Part shown: positions 41,973 to 50,443 of the stretch, in pieces | Layout of the letters: the number at the start of each line of letters is the position of its first letter | Numbering within the stretch: the first letter of the stretch is position 1 | Source of the DNA: Candidatus Aminicenantota bacterium | GTDB taxonomy: Bacteria > Acidobacteriota > Aminicenantia > Aminicenantales > Saccharicenantaceae | Length of the DNA: 64,000 nucleotides | Direction of reading: 5' to 3' | Assembly: GCA_014360005.1 (NCBI GenBank) | Contig: JACIYI010000001.1 | Coordinates: forward strand, 62,001-126,000 | Notes under the pieces: model-generated | The model's database searches: none | What the model was told of the DNA's origin: nothing | Seen by the model: the letters and a program-made list of their open reading frames with translations, nothing else | Position numbers and translations under genes: made by a program

Positions 41973-43463
41973 ATGAAAATCAAAAAGCTGGCGGTTTTTA
42001 TGGTTATCGTTCTGGTCTTGATTTTTACCCTGGAAGCAGCGGCTCAGGCTAAGAAGATCAACAACATTGGGCGGTATACTTTTGCCAGAGTCAGGGGCAA
42101 GATTCCCACCCCTGAGGTAATGAAAATGCTGGTCGACCGCTACTCGGCTGACATCAAGAGCGGCTTCGACCAGGCCGGCTATGGTTTTCTCTATGAGGCT
42201 TTTATCAATCAACTGAAAACAGCCCAGTTCGAGGATACCACCTGGAACATCGGGGAAACGGTCAAGTGGATGCTGTTCCGCTCCCATGGTAAAGTCAAAG
42301 TTTCGGGAGAGCTGGAATGGGCCGGCAAGAAACCGGTTGAGGTGTTTGCGGTCAAGGTCAAGGAAGGTTTCAAAACCTATACCTTCATCATCCCCAAGCC
42401 CTGCGGCAACATCGCCTTCAAGGATATGGTGGAAGAAATACCCGAGGCCATCTGCTCGCTGAAAGTTTCCCCGGCCAAGGCCAACATCAATGACCCCATC
42501 ACGGTTGATATGAGTGGCACCCAGTACGCCAAGAGCATGAAGGTTGAAATTTTTGACAAGCAGGGCGCTAAAGTGGTCAGCAAGGACCTGACCCCCGAGG
42601 CGGCCAAATGGCAGACCAAGCTGGACAAGCCCGGCGAATACATTTTCAAGGGTTCTGCTCTCAACCTGGCGGGCAAACCGTCGGCCAATCCCTGCGAAGG
42701 CAAGGTTTACATCAATTATCCTCCGGTGGCCAAGGTTGTCCCCAGCTGCACCGATTGCACCAACAAGTACGGTAAACCTCTGAGCTTCGATGCTTCCGGT
42801 TCCTCTGATCAGGATGGCGAGGTGACCAGGGTGGTCTTTGAGCTACAGGATGCCAATGGCCAGGTGATTGATTCCTATAACGATACCGAAAAGCCCTTCG
42901 CCTGGGAAAAGACCCTGTACAAGGAAGGGACCTTCACCATCGGCACTACCGCCTACGATAACGACGGAGCTGTCTCCACGGCTTCCGAAGATTCCAGGAA
43001 ATCCTTTACCGTTACCAGGAAGAAGTTCTTCGGCCTGATTGAGGCTGGCCCGATGCTGGCCCACGGCGGCAGCCAGTATGACCTGCCCAGCTACGCTCTC
43101 TATCTTTATCTCAGGCCCGGTTTCTTCTACTGGCTCAATCCCGACAAGGTCAGCCTGACCTTGACCGCTGGAGCCGGACTGCCGCTCAAGGGAGACCCCT
43201 GGAAGGCCATAATCATGGCCGAACTGCTGGCCAACTTCCACTTCGGCAAGGTTTATCTGGGTATCGGACCCGGTTTCACTACCAAGGAGCTGAGCAGCCT
43301 TTACAACAGAAAGAGTGGAGTCGATGCCGTCGGTCAGCTCGGTGTAACTCTTTCCAACAACTATCTCCAGATGAGCCACCTGTTCTTTGAGTTCAGGGCT
43401 CCCATCGGCCGTAATTTTGAGGACCATCACAAGATGGGAGTCGGCTTCAGATTCTGCTTCTAA
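41973..43463 (+). CDS. Exported PKD-domain protein with C-terminal beta-barrel
   Basis: This 496-aa protein has a cleavable signal peptide (MKIKKLAVFMVIVLVLIF to about AAQA, residue 25). An unrecognised N-terminal domain extends to about 150. Two Ig/PKD-like modules follow (ICSLKVSPAKANINDPITVD near 160; PLSFDASGSSDQDGEV near 270). An outer-membrane-type barrel from about 350 ends in GVGFRFCF, an aromatic C-terminus suited to BAM recognition. AAAGGAGG lies 9 nt before the ATG. It is a single-gene unit with its own promoter and strong terminator, suggesting high expression. A structural surface role is inferred. Confidence 0.75.
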   Translation: MKIKKLAVFMVIVLVLIFTLEAAAQAKKINNIGRYTFARVRGKIPTPEVMKMLVDRYSADIKSGFDQAGYGFLYEAFINQLKTAQFEDTTWNIGETVKWMLFRSHGKVKVSGELEWAGKKPVEVFAVKVKEGFKTYTFIIPKPCGNIAFKDMVEEIPEAICSLKVSPAKANINDPITVDMSGTQYAKSMKVEIFDKQGAKVVSKDLTPEAAKWQTKLDKPGEYIFKGSALNLAGKPSANPCEGKVYINYPPVAKVVPSCTDCTNKYGKPLSFDASGSSDQDGEVTRVVFELQDANGQVIDSYNDTEKPFAWEKTLYKEGTFTIGTTAYDNDGAVSTASEDSRKSFTVTRKKFFGLIEAGPMLAHGGSQYDLPSYALYLYLRPGFFYWLNPDKVSLTLTAGAGLPLKGDPWKAIIMAELLANFHFGKVYLGIGPGFTTKELSSLYNRKSGVDAVGQLGVTLSNNYLQMSHLFFEFRAPIGRNFEDHHKMGVGFRFCF

Positions 43464-43481
43464 TAAATGTGGTTGATAACA

Positions 43482-43513
43482 GGGGCGGCTTCGAGCCGCC
43501 CCTTTTCTTTTTT
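43482..43513 (+). terminator. Intrinsic terminator after the PKD/beta-barrel gene
   Basis: A perfect 9-bp stem GGGGCGGCT / AGCCGCCCC with a TCG loop (43482-43502) is followed by TTTTCTTTTTT. Confidence 0.9.
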
Positions 43514-43942
43514 AAAACCAGGCTGATAAGTGCCATAAGACCGCGGTCTAATCCCACTGGACTTGAGAAAACCAGTCCCCGGTCTGCCCCTTAAGCCAGT
43601 GATTGGGTAGATTTTATCAACTTATTAATTGACGGAGGTATCCGAAGGCCGGGGTTAGGTCTGGCTGCTGCGGTTTGAAGTTCCTGACCACCTTCTCCTG
43701 GCCTCATAATTTTTTTCCCATGGATCTTTAAGGAAAATCAGGCCAGCCCGATCCCCGCTGTTATTTTTCCCCTCGGCCCAGTCCGATAAAAGAGGAAAGA
43801 GAAAATAACGGGGCTGTTAATCATCGGCGACCAGGCATATCTATAAAGGCGGTAGTAAAAAGAAGACAGGAAGAGAAAGAATTACGGTGAAGAAAATTCG
43901 GGCTTAAAAAAAATAAGGGAGGTTGGGACTGGCAGTCTTAAC
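43514..43942. other. Gene-free interval with inverted repeats
   Basis: The interval is 429 bp between a terminator and the DUF507 gene (convergent). No open frame looks coding. It contains a 12-bp palindrome AGACCGCGGTCT (43538-43549) and a small hairpin ACTGG/CCAGT nearby. It also contains an imperfect long-range inverted repeat: GTTATTTT (43760-43767) pairs with AAAATAAC (43802-43809), flanked by CCCC (43753-43756) and GGGG (43810-43813). A structured RNA is possible but unsupported. Confidence 0.5.
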
Positions 43943-44230
43943 CTATTCGGTGAGCTTGCTCAGCTTGGACAGCTCTTCGTTATAGTATTTCCGATAAAGG
44001 ATTTCCCATTCCTGAGAACCTTCCTCAATCTGCTTTTTCTGGCTGGCTATTTTCTCCCTGGCCTTGCGGTCAATCTGGTCGTAAAGCTTCATCTCTTCTT
44101 CTATGGCCCGGACTATGGCCAGGCGGACCTCGTTCGTTTCATCAAGGAAATCCACCTGATCGTTCTTGTAGAGAGCATTGACCAGAAGTTTGGACAGGTA
44201 GTTAATTTTTTCTTTGGATAGTCGGCTCAT
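43943..44230 (-). CDS. DUF507 family protein (second copy)
   Basis: This 95-aa, highly charged helical protein matches DUF507 (KINYLSKLLVNALYKNDQVDFLD, then EEEMKLYDQIDRKAREKI). It starts one base inside the stop of the related upstream gene, so both are translationally coupled. The function of the family is unknown. In some genomes a single protein of about 190 aa covers both halves (recalled, not checked). Confidence 0.8.
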   Translation of the reverse strand: MSRLSKEKINYLSKLLVNALYKNDQVDFLDETNEVRLAIVRAIEEEMKLYDQIDRKAREKIASQKKQIEEGSQEWEILYRKYYNEELSKLSKLTE

Positions 44231-44508
44231 CAGATGACGATGTTCCTTTCCTTGGCTAGTTTGGTCTTGATCATCTTGAACATGGTCTGGTATTCGATAT
44301 TTCCTTTGCGGATTTCATCCATGTGCTTGTTTAAGATTTCCCTGACTTCCTGGTCCAGCTTGTCTTCCTTGAGGAATTCCTCGGTGATAAGGTTGATGAT
44401 TTCTTCCAGTACCCGGGTCTTGTCTTCAACCAGAATTTTACTCTCTTTGATCAGAGTTCGCAGGATGACGAAGGATAAATGTTCTATCTGGTTCCGGTTA
44501 AGCCTCAT
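44230..44508 (-). CDS. DUF507 family protein (first copy)
   Basis: This 92-aa helical protein is a clear DUF507 member: MRLNRNQIEHLSFVILRTL opens it and EEFLKEDKLDQEVREILNKH lies near 48. It overlaps the next DUF507 gene by one base. The ATG has only a weak AAAGG upstream and a promoter-like element lies very close, so the leader may be very short. Confidence 0.85.
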   Translation of the reverse strand: MRLNRNQIEHLSFVILRTLIKESKILVEDKTRVLEEIINLITEEFLKEDKLDQEVREILNKHMDEIRKGNIEYQTMFKMIKTKLAKERNIVI

Positions 44509-44517
44509 TGCCTTTAT

Positions 44518-44546
44518 AAAATATATCAGAGCCGGCCAAATTTCAA
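44518..44546 (-). promoter_or_regulatory. Candidate promoter of the DUF507 pair
   Basis: On the minus strand TTGAAA (44541-44546), a 17-bp spacer and TATTTT (44518-44523). The predicted start would lie only about 3 nt before the ATG at 44508, giving a leaderless mRNA; a TATATA shifted by a few bases overlaps the -10. Confidence 0.4.
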
Positions 44547-44602
44547 GGACGGTTGTTAACTTTTTTTAGACGGCGGTAAAAAAATTGACAATTTGGGGCG
44601 GT

Positions 44603-45526
44603 TCAGGGCGCTTGACCGCTTCTGAGCACCAGTTCGGGCTGGAAAAACTTTTCCCGGGCCTCGAACCGGGCCAGCCCCAGGAGCTTGCCCTGTTCGGAAA
44701 ACACCCGGAAGAGGTTGGTGGGAGTAAGGCGGGAACCGGCCATGACCGCCCTGGTTATCTGTCCCAGGCCAATTCTGGCCCCGTGGTTAAAGGCGCGGGC
44801 TCCGTCGCGGTCAACCCAGAGAGCCGGATAATCGGGAAGGAGGCTTTCCAGGGGGAGGAGAAACTGCTCCAAGGCTTTTCCCCGGGCCAGTTCTTCAATT
44901 TTTCCTGGGCTCAGGGCTTCTTCTTCGGTATAGCGGCCGACGGCCAGCCGCCTCAGGCTAAAAAGATGAGCTCCGCAGCCGAGCTTCTGTCCGAGGTCGT
45001 GAGCCAGGGAGCGGATGTAAGTGCCGGACGAACATTCCACCAGGAATTTAACCAGCGGAGGGTTGTAATCCAGGACCAGGAAGCGGTGGATGCTGACCTT
45101 AACCGGCTTGAGTTCGGGTGTGAGTCCGCGGCGGGCCAGCTTGAAGGCCGGCTGCCCGTTTATTTTCTTGGCCGAGTAGGGCGGTGGCAGCTGGCTTATT
45201 TCTCCAGCCAGAGAGGCCACGGCGGCCAGAAGCTCTTTTTCCCGGGGAAAGACGTTCTTTTCCGGGCCCAGAGGCTTTCCCTGAGAATCATAGGTATCGG
45301 TGGCCAGACCCAACCTGATTTCGCCAGAATAAGTCTTATCCATCCCGGCCAGGTAAGGAAAAAGGCGGGTGGCCTGTCCCACTGTTACCAGCAGCACCCC
45401 GGTGGCCAGCGGGTCCAGGGTCCCGCCATGGCCGACCCTTTTCAGCTGGAGAATTTTCCTCAGTTTTAGAACTACGTCGTGGGAGGTCCAGCCGGCCGGT
45501 TTATCAACGATGACGAGGCCATTCAT
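44603..45526 (-). CDS. truB: tRNA pseudouridine(55) synthase
   Basis: This 307-aa enzyme makes pseudouridine 55 in the tRNA T-loop. The catalytic motif RVGHGGTLDPLATG places the Asp at residue 38; the N-terminal GLVIVDKPAGWTSHDVV and the PPYSAKKINGQPAFKLARRG segment near 115 are diagnostic. It is the last gene of the nusA-infB block, 24 bp after nrnA. The usual ribF and rpsO neighbours are absent. Confidence 0.95.
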   Translation of the reverse strand: MNGLVIVDKPAGWTSHDVVLKLRKILQLKRVGHGGTLDPLATGVLLVTVGQATRLFPYLAGMDKTYSGEIRLGLATDTYDSQGKPLGPEKNVFPREKELLAAVASLAGEISQLPPPYSAKKINGQPAFKLARRGLTPELKPVKVSIHRFLVLDYNPPLVKFLVECSSGTYIRSLAHDLGQKLGCGAHLFSLRRLAVGRYTEEEALSPGKIEELARGKALEQFLLPLESLLPDYPALWVDRDGARAFNHGARIGLGQITRAVMAGSRLTPTNLFRVFSEQGKLLGLARFEAREKFFQPELVLRSGQAP

Positions 45527-45550
45527 GATGTTAGCAGCAGCACTCTGCCT

Positions 45551-46528
45551 TCAGCTCTTGGTCCGGTTCTTGTTGAGGATGTCTTCTACCACCAGGGGGA
45601 TTTCCCGGTACAGCCGGTCAAACTGCCCCTTAACGGTGAAGCCGGCCGCATGCTGGTGGCCCCCGCCGCCAAAACTCTCGGCCACCAGGGCTGAACTGGC
45701 CGAACCTTTGGACCTCAAACTAACCCGGAAAACTCCCGGCTCCATTTCCTTGAAGAAGATGACCATTTCCACGCCCTTGATGGAACGGGCAATGGTGGTG
45801 ATGTCCTCAACGTCGACATCTTTTAGGCCGAATTCTTCCAGGTCTTTCCGGAACATCACCAGCAGGGCCAGGTTCCCGGCCGGGTTCAAGCTCAGGCTGG
45901 AGAGCACCCGTCCCAGCAGCTTGACCTTGGAGGCGGTGTTGTTGTTCAAAATCTTTTCGGCAATGGCGTTGGGGTTGGCTCCAGCTTTAATCAGGCGGTA
46001 GCAGGTATAAAGGGCCCGGGCGCTGGTGTTGGAGAACTGGAAGGAGCCGGTATCGGAAAAAATGGCCGAATAAAGGAATTCAGCAACCCGCGGGGTCGGC
46101 TGGAGGCCCAGAGGTTTCAGCAGTTTGTAAACCATCTCGCCCACGGCCGAGGCTTCCGGGTCAATCCAGTTGAGGTCGGCATAGGGGGAGTTGGAATAAT
46201 GGTGGTCGATGTTGATCTTGGGCAGGTGGTCGATCCGGGTCTGGCCCGAGCGGGCCACATCCACGCATTCCAGCAGGATGACCAGGTCCACTCCTTCCGG
46301 GTCAATCTGGCCCTGCCTGATGCGGGCCGTTTCCGGGAACTCGTAAAAGGGGAAGGGCAACGGGTCGTGGTTGACCACCTGGACTTTTTTCCCCAGCAGC
46401 TCCAGCATCTCAGCCAGGGCCAGGCTGGTATAGATGGAATCGCCGTCCGGCCGGAGATGGGAAGTGATAGCAATACTTTGGCAGGCTGAGATTTTTTTGG
46501 CTATCTCAAGTTTTATTTTCTGGCTCAT
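45551..46528 (-). CDS. nrnA: DHH/DHHA1 phosphoesterase (NrnA: nanoRNase/pAp phosphatase)
   Basis: This 325-aa DHH-family phosphoesterase degrades short oligoribonucleotides and often 3'-phosphoadenosine 5'-phosphate. Metal motifs are TSHLRPDGDS near 20, VDVARSGQ near 90, and NIDHHYSNSPYADLNW near 108; the DHHA1 motif GGGGHQHAAGF lies near 290. It overlaps rbfA by 23 bp and precedes truB. Confidence 0.93.
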   Translation of the reverse strand: MSQKIKLEIAKKISACQSIAITSHLRPDGDSIYTSLALAEMLELLGKKVQVVNHDPLPFPFYEFPETARIRQGQIDPEGVDLVILLECVDVARSGQTRIDHLPKINIDHHYSNSPYADLNWIDPEASAVGEMVYKLLKPLGLQPTPRVAEFLYSAIFSDTGSFQFSNTSARALYTCYRLIKAGANPNAIAEKILNNNTASKVKLLGRVLSSLSLNPAGNLALLVMFRKDLEEFGLKDVDVEDITTIARSIKGVEMVIFFKEMEPGVFRVSLRSKGSASSALVAESFGGGGHQHAAGFTVKGQFDRLYREIPLVVEDILNKNRTKS

Positions 46529-46871
46529 TTTTCTTCAGCCAATCGAGCAGCCGGTCGATTCTTTCTTCATAATCGGCTGAGACATCGAGGACAAAAATTA
46601 GCTCTGGATTATATCTTAAATTGAGCCTGGTCGCAAGCAGCCGGCGGAAATAAGGAGCTCTCTTTTCCAGCAGTTTCAGGATGGGTTCTCTTTTTTCTTT
46701 CTCCAGAACGGAAACCGAGATGCGGGCGGTCTTGAGGTCGGGCGGCATGTCCACCGCCGTCACTGTCAGGAAGCCGGCCACTTCGGGCAGCTCAGTCAGG
46801 AGGCAGCGGCTGATTTCCCGCAGAATGAGCTGGCTGACTCTTTTGGGCCGGTAAGAACCTTCTCTGGTCAT
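46506..46871 (-). CDS. rbfA: 30S ribosome-binding factor A
   Basis: This 121-aa KH-fold maturation factor for the 30S subunit shows RPKRVSQLILREISRCLLTEL at the N-terminus, LTVTAVDMPPDLKTARISVSVL in the middle, and LRYNPELIFVLD near 93. The open frame extends 55 codons upstream, but that part overlaps ylxP in another frame and lacks similarity; ATG 46871 is the family start. It ends 23 bp inside nrnA. Confidence 0.93.
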   Translation of the reverse strand: MTREGSYRPKRVSQLILREISRCLLTELPEVAGFLTVTAVDMPPDLKTARISVSVLEKEKREPILKLLEKRAPYFRRLLATRLNLRYNPELIFVLDVSADYEERIDRLLDWLKKNEPENKT

Positions 46872-46881
46872 GTTAGTTTCT

Positions 46882-47163
46882 TCAATAATAATTGAGCTCG
46901 TGGCCCGAAAGCAGGGCCCCGGAGGTGACGCGGGCTTCTTCCAGGATTCGGTCCAGGACCTGCTGCACCACCGCCTGCTGGCTGTTGACTGTGGCCACAG
47001 CGATAAGCGTCCGCTGCCAGCTGTCCTGGAAAGCAATCTCGGACACTGAAACGTTGTAGCGGTGTTTCAGGCGGTCGGTGAAGCTATGGAGAAAGCGGCG
47101 CTTTTCCTTGAGTGAATGAGAATATTCCAGGAAAAATTCCAGGGTTAGAACACCGACTATCAT
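46882..47163 (-). CDS. ylxP: DUF503 family protein (YlxP-like)
   Basis: This 93-aa protein matches DUF503: MIVGVLTLEFFLEYSHSLKEKR at the N-terminus, then VSVSEIAFQDSWQRTLIAV. Genes of this family usually sit between infB and rbfA, as here; the function is probably linked to ribosome assembly but unproven. It lies 12 bp after infB and 10 bp before rbfA. Confidence 0.88.
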   Translation of the reverse strand: MIVGVLTLEFFLEYSHSLKEKRRFLHSFTDRLKHRYNVSVSEIAFQDSWQRTLIAVATVNSQQAVVQQVLDRILEEARVTSGALLSGHELNYY

Positions 47164-47175
47164 TGCCGGGCCCCC

Positions 47176-49314
47176 TTATTCGGGACTGACCTTTTCCCGG
47201 ACAAAGGCTTCGATGACGTCACCCGGCTGCAACTGGTCGGCCTTTTCCAGCCCGATACCGCATTCATAGCCCTTGATGACCTCGGTCACGCTGTCCTTGA
47301 GGTGCTTGAGCGAGGCGATACGGGTCTGGTAGAGAATTTGGTTGCCGCGCAGGACCCGGGCTTCGGCGTTACGGACGATCTTGCCATCGGTTACCTGGCA
47401 GCCCAGGACCGTGCCCACCTTGGCAATCTGGAAGATTTTCTTGACCAGGGCCCGGCCCAGGACCGTTTCCTTGATAACCGGTTCCAGCATCCCGGCCACA
47501 GCTTTCTTCAGGTCGTCGGTTAGCTGGTAGATTATCCTGTAAAGCCTGATTTCCACCTTTTCCTTCTGGGCCAGTTCCTGGATTTTGGACGGCAGCTTGA
47601 CATTGTAGCCGATGATTATTGCCCTGGAGGCCGAAGCCAGCAGGACGTCGGCTTCGGTCACGTTCCCGGTGGAAGCCTGCAGGATGTTGATCTTGACCTG
47701 GTCGGTGCTGAGCGTTGGCAGAAGTCCCCTCAGGACTTCGACCGAACCGTGGACGTCAGCCTTGACGATGACTGGAAGTTCCTTGGTCTGTCCTTTTTCA
47801 ATCTTCTTAAACAGGTCTTCCAGGGTGAGTGGAGCTTCCCGGGTTTGTGGTTCTTTCTTCACCCGGGCCAGGCGGAACTGGGAAATGCGGCGGGCGATTT
47901 CCAGGTCAGGCACCACCTGGAAGAAATTACCGGCTTCCGGAACCGAATCGAACCCCAGCACCTCAACCGGAACCGAGGGCCCGGCACTCTTGACCGGCCG
48001 GCCGAACTCGTCAAACAGAGCCCGGGCCTTGCCGTGGGTAGTGCCGCAGATGAAAGCCTGGCCTGGAGTCAGTGTTCCGAGCTGAACGATGACCGTGCCC
48101 ACCGGACCTTTCTGGGGGTCAAGCCGGGATTCCAGGATGACTCCCTGGGCCGGGACGTAAGGATGGGCCTTGAGTTCGAGAATGTCGCCCAGAAGGAGGA
48201 TCATCTCCAGCAGTTCATCAATGTTCTTCTTTTCCTTGGCCGAAATCTCGACGCAGATGGTTTTGCCGCCCCACTCTTCAACTATCAGCCCTTCCTTAGC
48301 CAGCTGTTGTTTCACCCGTTCCGGGTTGGCTTCGGGCTTGTCTATCTTGTTGATGGCAACGATAATCGGCACCTTAGCGGCCTGGGCGTGGCTGATGGCT
48401 TCTCTGGTCTGGGGCATGACGCCGTCATCGGCCGCCACCACCAGAATGACAATATCCGTTAGCTGAGCGCCGCGAGCTCTGAGCTGGGTAAAGGCTTCGT
48501 GACCCGGAGTATCAATAAAGGTGATGTAGCGGTTCTTGTAGTTGACCCGGTAGGCGCCGATGTGCTGGGTTATGCCGCCGGCTTCCCGTTCGGCGATGTT
48601 AGACGACCTGATGGCGTCGAGCAGGGTGGTCTTGCCGTGGTCAACGTGACCCATGATGGTAACCACTGGCGGCCGCGTCACCAGATCATCCTTCAGGCTG
48701 AAGGCCAGCTTTCTTATGTCCTGTTCCAGCGACACCATTTCCAGGTCTACCTTTATTATCCTGGAGATGGCCTGCAGCAGTGATTCATCTATCAGGTCGG
48801 AAGCGCCGACATCGTAACCGGCCGCCTGCAGGTGTTCAATCAGGTCCTTGGGTTTTATCTTGAAACGTTCGGCCAGGTCCTTGATGGTCATGCCTTCTTG
48901 AATCTGGATTTTGGGCCTGGCTTTGGGAGCGGCTGGTTTGGCTGGCGCAGCGGCTTTTTCCCGAGCCGGGGGTTTGGGGGTCTCAGGCTTGGGTTCAGGG
49001 GCGGTCTTCGGCTGGGCAGATGGCTTGGCCGCGGGCTCGGGTCTGGGTTCAGCTGCCGGCTTCGGCGGAGCCGGTTTAGCCTGGGCCTTAGGCTTGCGCT
49101 TCGGCTGCGGCTTGGCTTCCACCTGTGCTTTGGCGGCTGGAGCCTGGGTCTTGGCTGCCGGGGTGGCCCGGGTCTCCGCCGGAGCCTTCTTGGAGGCAGG
49201 CCTTTTCCCGGCCGCTTTGGTCTTGTCTTCAGCCACGGCGGCTGCCTTTTTCTTGTTTTCGGCTTCCTGGCCGGTTTTGCTTTTGGTGCTGGTTTTGCTT
49301 TTGGTTTTTTCCAT
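47176..49314 (-). CDS. infB: Translation initiation factor IF-2
   Basis: This 712-aa GTPase delivers initiator tRNA to the 30S subunit. A Lys/Ala/Pro-rich low-complexity stretch fills residues 1-130. The IF2_N motif ([20 protein letters not shown]) lies near 145-165, followed by G1 [10 protein letters not shown] near 222, DTPGHEAF (G3) near 270 and NKID (G4) near 325. The rest covers domains II-IV and ends in [15 protein letters not shown]. Only one N-terminal IF2_N module is present. It lies 20 bp after nusA. Confidence 0.97.
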   Translation of the reverse strand: MEKTKSKTSTKSKTGQEAENKKKAAAVAEDKTKAAGKRPASKKAPAETRATPAAKTQAPAAKAQVEAKPQPKRKPKAQAKPAPPKPAAEPRPEPAAKPSAQPKTAPEPKPETPKPPAREKAAAPAKPAAPKARPKIQIQEGMTIKDLAERFKIKPKDLIEHLQAAGYDVGASDLIDESLLQAISRIIKVDLEMVSLEQDIRKLAFSLKDDLVTRPPVVTIMGHVDHGKTTLLDAIRSSNIAEREAGGITQHIGAYRVNYKNRYITFIDTPGHEAFTQLRARGAQLTDIVILVVAADDGVMPQTREAISHAQAAKVPIIVAINKIDKPEANPERVKQQLAKEGLIVEEWGGKTICVEISAKEKKNIDELLEMILLLGDILELKAHPYVPAQGVILESRLDPQKGPVGTVIVQLGTLTPGQAFICGTTHGKARALFDEFGRPVKSAGPSVPVEVLGFDSVPEAGNFFQVVPDLEIARRISQFRLARVKKEPQTREAPLTLEDLFKKIEKGQTKELPVIVKADVHGSVEVLRGLLPTLSTDQVKINILQASTGNVTEADVLLASASRAIIIGYNVKLPSKIQELAQKEKVEIRLYRIIYQLTDDLKKAVAGMLEPVIKETVLGRALVKKIFQIAKVGTVLGCQVTDGKIVRNAEARVLRGNQILYQTRIASLKHLKDSVTEVIKGYECGIGLEKADQLQPGDVIEAFVREKVSPE

Positions 49315-49334
49315 TGTTTATTCTTTAATCTTTA

Positions 49335-50360
49335 TTATTCCTGGATTATCGAGATTTTCCAGCCGACAAGTTTGCTGGCCAGCCTGACGTTAATGCCCTT
49401 CTTGCCGATGGCCAGGGAGAATTGTTCTTTATCCACCCGGGCCTCGAGCTCCTTGGCCTGCTTGTTGGCCACCACGATTTTGTTTATTTTGGCCGGACTG
49501 AGGGCTGCCTTGGCATAGACCATGGGGTCAGCCGCCCATTGGATGATATCTATTTTTTCCCCGCCGAGTTCCTTGGTGATGGCCAGAATGCGGTTGCCCT
49601 TGACCCCGATGCAGGCTCCGACCGGGTCAACATCCTTGTCCTCGCTGGCCACGGCCACCTTGGCCCGTTCGCCCGGCTGGCGGACCACGTCCTTAACCTT
49701 GATGGTGCCGGAGGCAATCTCCGGAATTTCTAGTTCCAGTAATTTCAGCAGGAACCGGGGCGAGGTCCGGGAAAGCTGAATCTGGGGCCCCCGGCCGCTT
49801 TTCTGGACCTGGGTAATGACGGCCTTGACCAGGTCGCCCGGGCGAAAATCGTCCTGGGGCAGCTTGTCCTTGCCGGGCAGAAAAACTTCGGTCCGGTTGA
49901 CCTCGCACACCAGGCCGTTGTTTTCAAAGCGCCGAACGACTGCCGTCAGTATCTCGCCCATCCTGGGAGCAAATTCTTCGTAGACTTTCTCCTGCTCGGC
50001 GTCGCGGACTTTCTGGAAAATTACCTGCTTGGCCGCCTGGGCGGCAATCCGACCCAGGGTTTCGGCTGGCAGTTCAATCTCTATTTCTTTACCGGGTTGG
50101 GCCTGGGGGTCGTGGAGGACAGCTTCATCCGGCGAAATTTCCCGGGCCGGGTTGGAGACTTCTTCCACCACCTTCTTGACGGCATAGACCCGGAGCTCGC
50201 TCTTTTCCGGCTTGAAGTCAACGATAATATCCTCGCCCTTGTTGAAGAACTTGGCCGCGGCAATGCGCAGTGATTCCTCGATGGCCTTGATAATGACCCG
50301 GGGCTGGACACCACGCTCCTTGCTGAGCTGGTTGATGGTGCTCCATACGTTGACTTTCAT
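49335..50360 (-). CDS. nusA: Transcription termination/antitermination protein NusA
   Basis: This 341-aa RNA polymerase-binding factor has an N-terminal domain (VIIKAIEESLRIAAAKFF near 23), an S1 domain near 130-195 (GEILTAVVRRFENNGLVCEV) and two KH domains (DPVGACIGVKGNRILAI near 245 and LAIGKKGINVRLASKLVGW near 315). It lacks the C-terminal acidic repeats of the E. coli protein, as most NusA proteins do. It heads the infB operon, downstream of its own promoter; rimP, which usually precedes nusA, is absent. Confidence 0.95.
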   Translation of the reverse strand: MKVNVWSTINQLSKERGVQPRVIIKAIEESLRIAAAKFFNKGEDIIVDFKPEKSELRVYAVKKVVEEVSNPAREISPDEAVLHDPQAQPGKEIEIELPAETLGRIAAQAAKQVIFQKVRDAEQEKVYEEFAPRMGEILTAVVRRFENNGLVCEVNRTEVFLPGKDKLPQDDFRPGDLVKAVITQVQKSGRGPQIQLSRTSPRFLLKLLELEIPEIASGTIKVKDVVRQPGERAKVAVASEDKDVDPVGACIGVKGNRILAITKELGGEKIDIIQWAADPMVYAKAALSPAKINKIVVANKQAKELEARVDKEQFSLAIGKKGINVRLASKLVGWKISIIQE

Positions 50361-50400
50361 CTAACAGGTATTTCCTTCACCCGAGATTAAACGGAAATGA

Positions 50401-50429
50401 ATTATATCTTAAAAGGGTAAAGGTTGCAA
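50401..50429 (-). promoter_or_regulatory. Promoter of the nusA-infB operon
   Basis: On the minus strand TTGCAA (50424-50429), a 17-bp spacer and a perfect TATAAT (50401-50406). The leader is about 35 nt. The element lies between miaB and nusA and separates their transcription. Confidence 0.62.
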
Positions 50430-50443
50430 TTGAACAGCCAACC

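Noticed and set aside
43760..43809. Inverted repeat GTTATTTT/AAAATAAC as an intrinsic terminator
   Set aside because: The loop is too long (34 nt) and no T-run follows on either strand.
46872..47036. 55-codon upstream extension of rbfA
   Set aside because: It overlaps ylxP in another frame, lacks similarity and the RbfA family starts at the ATG at 46871.
48832..49518. Long Gly/Leu/Arg-rich plus-strand frame opposite infB
   Set aside because: It is the mirror of the Ala/Pro/Lys-rich IF-2 linker; IF-2 is certain and this frame has repetitive low-complexity composition.
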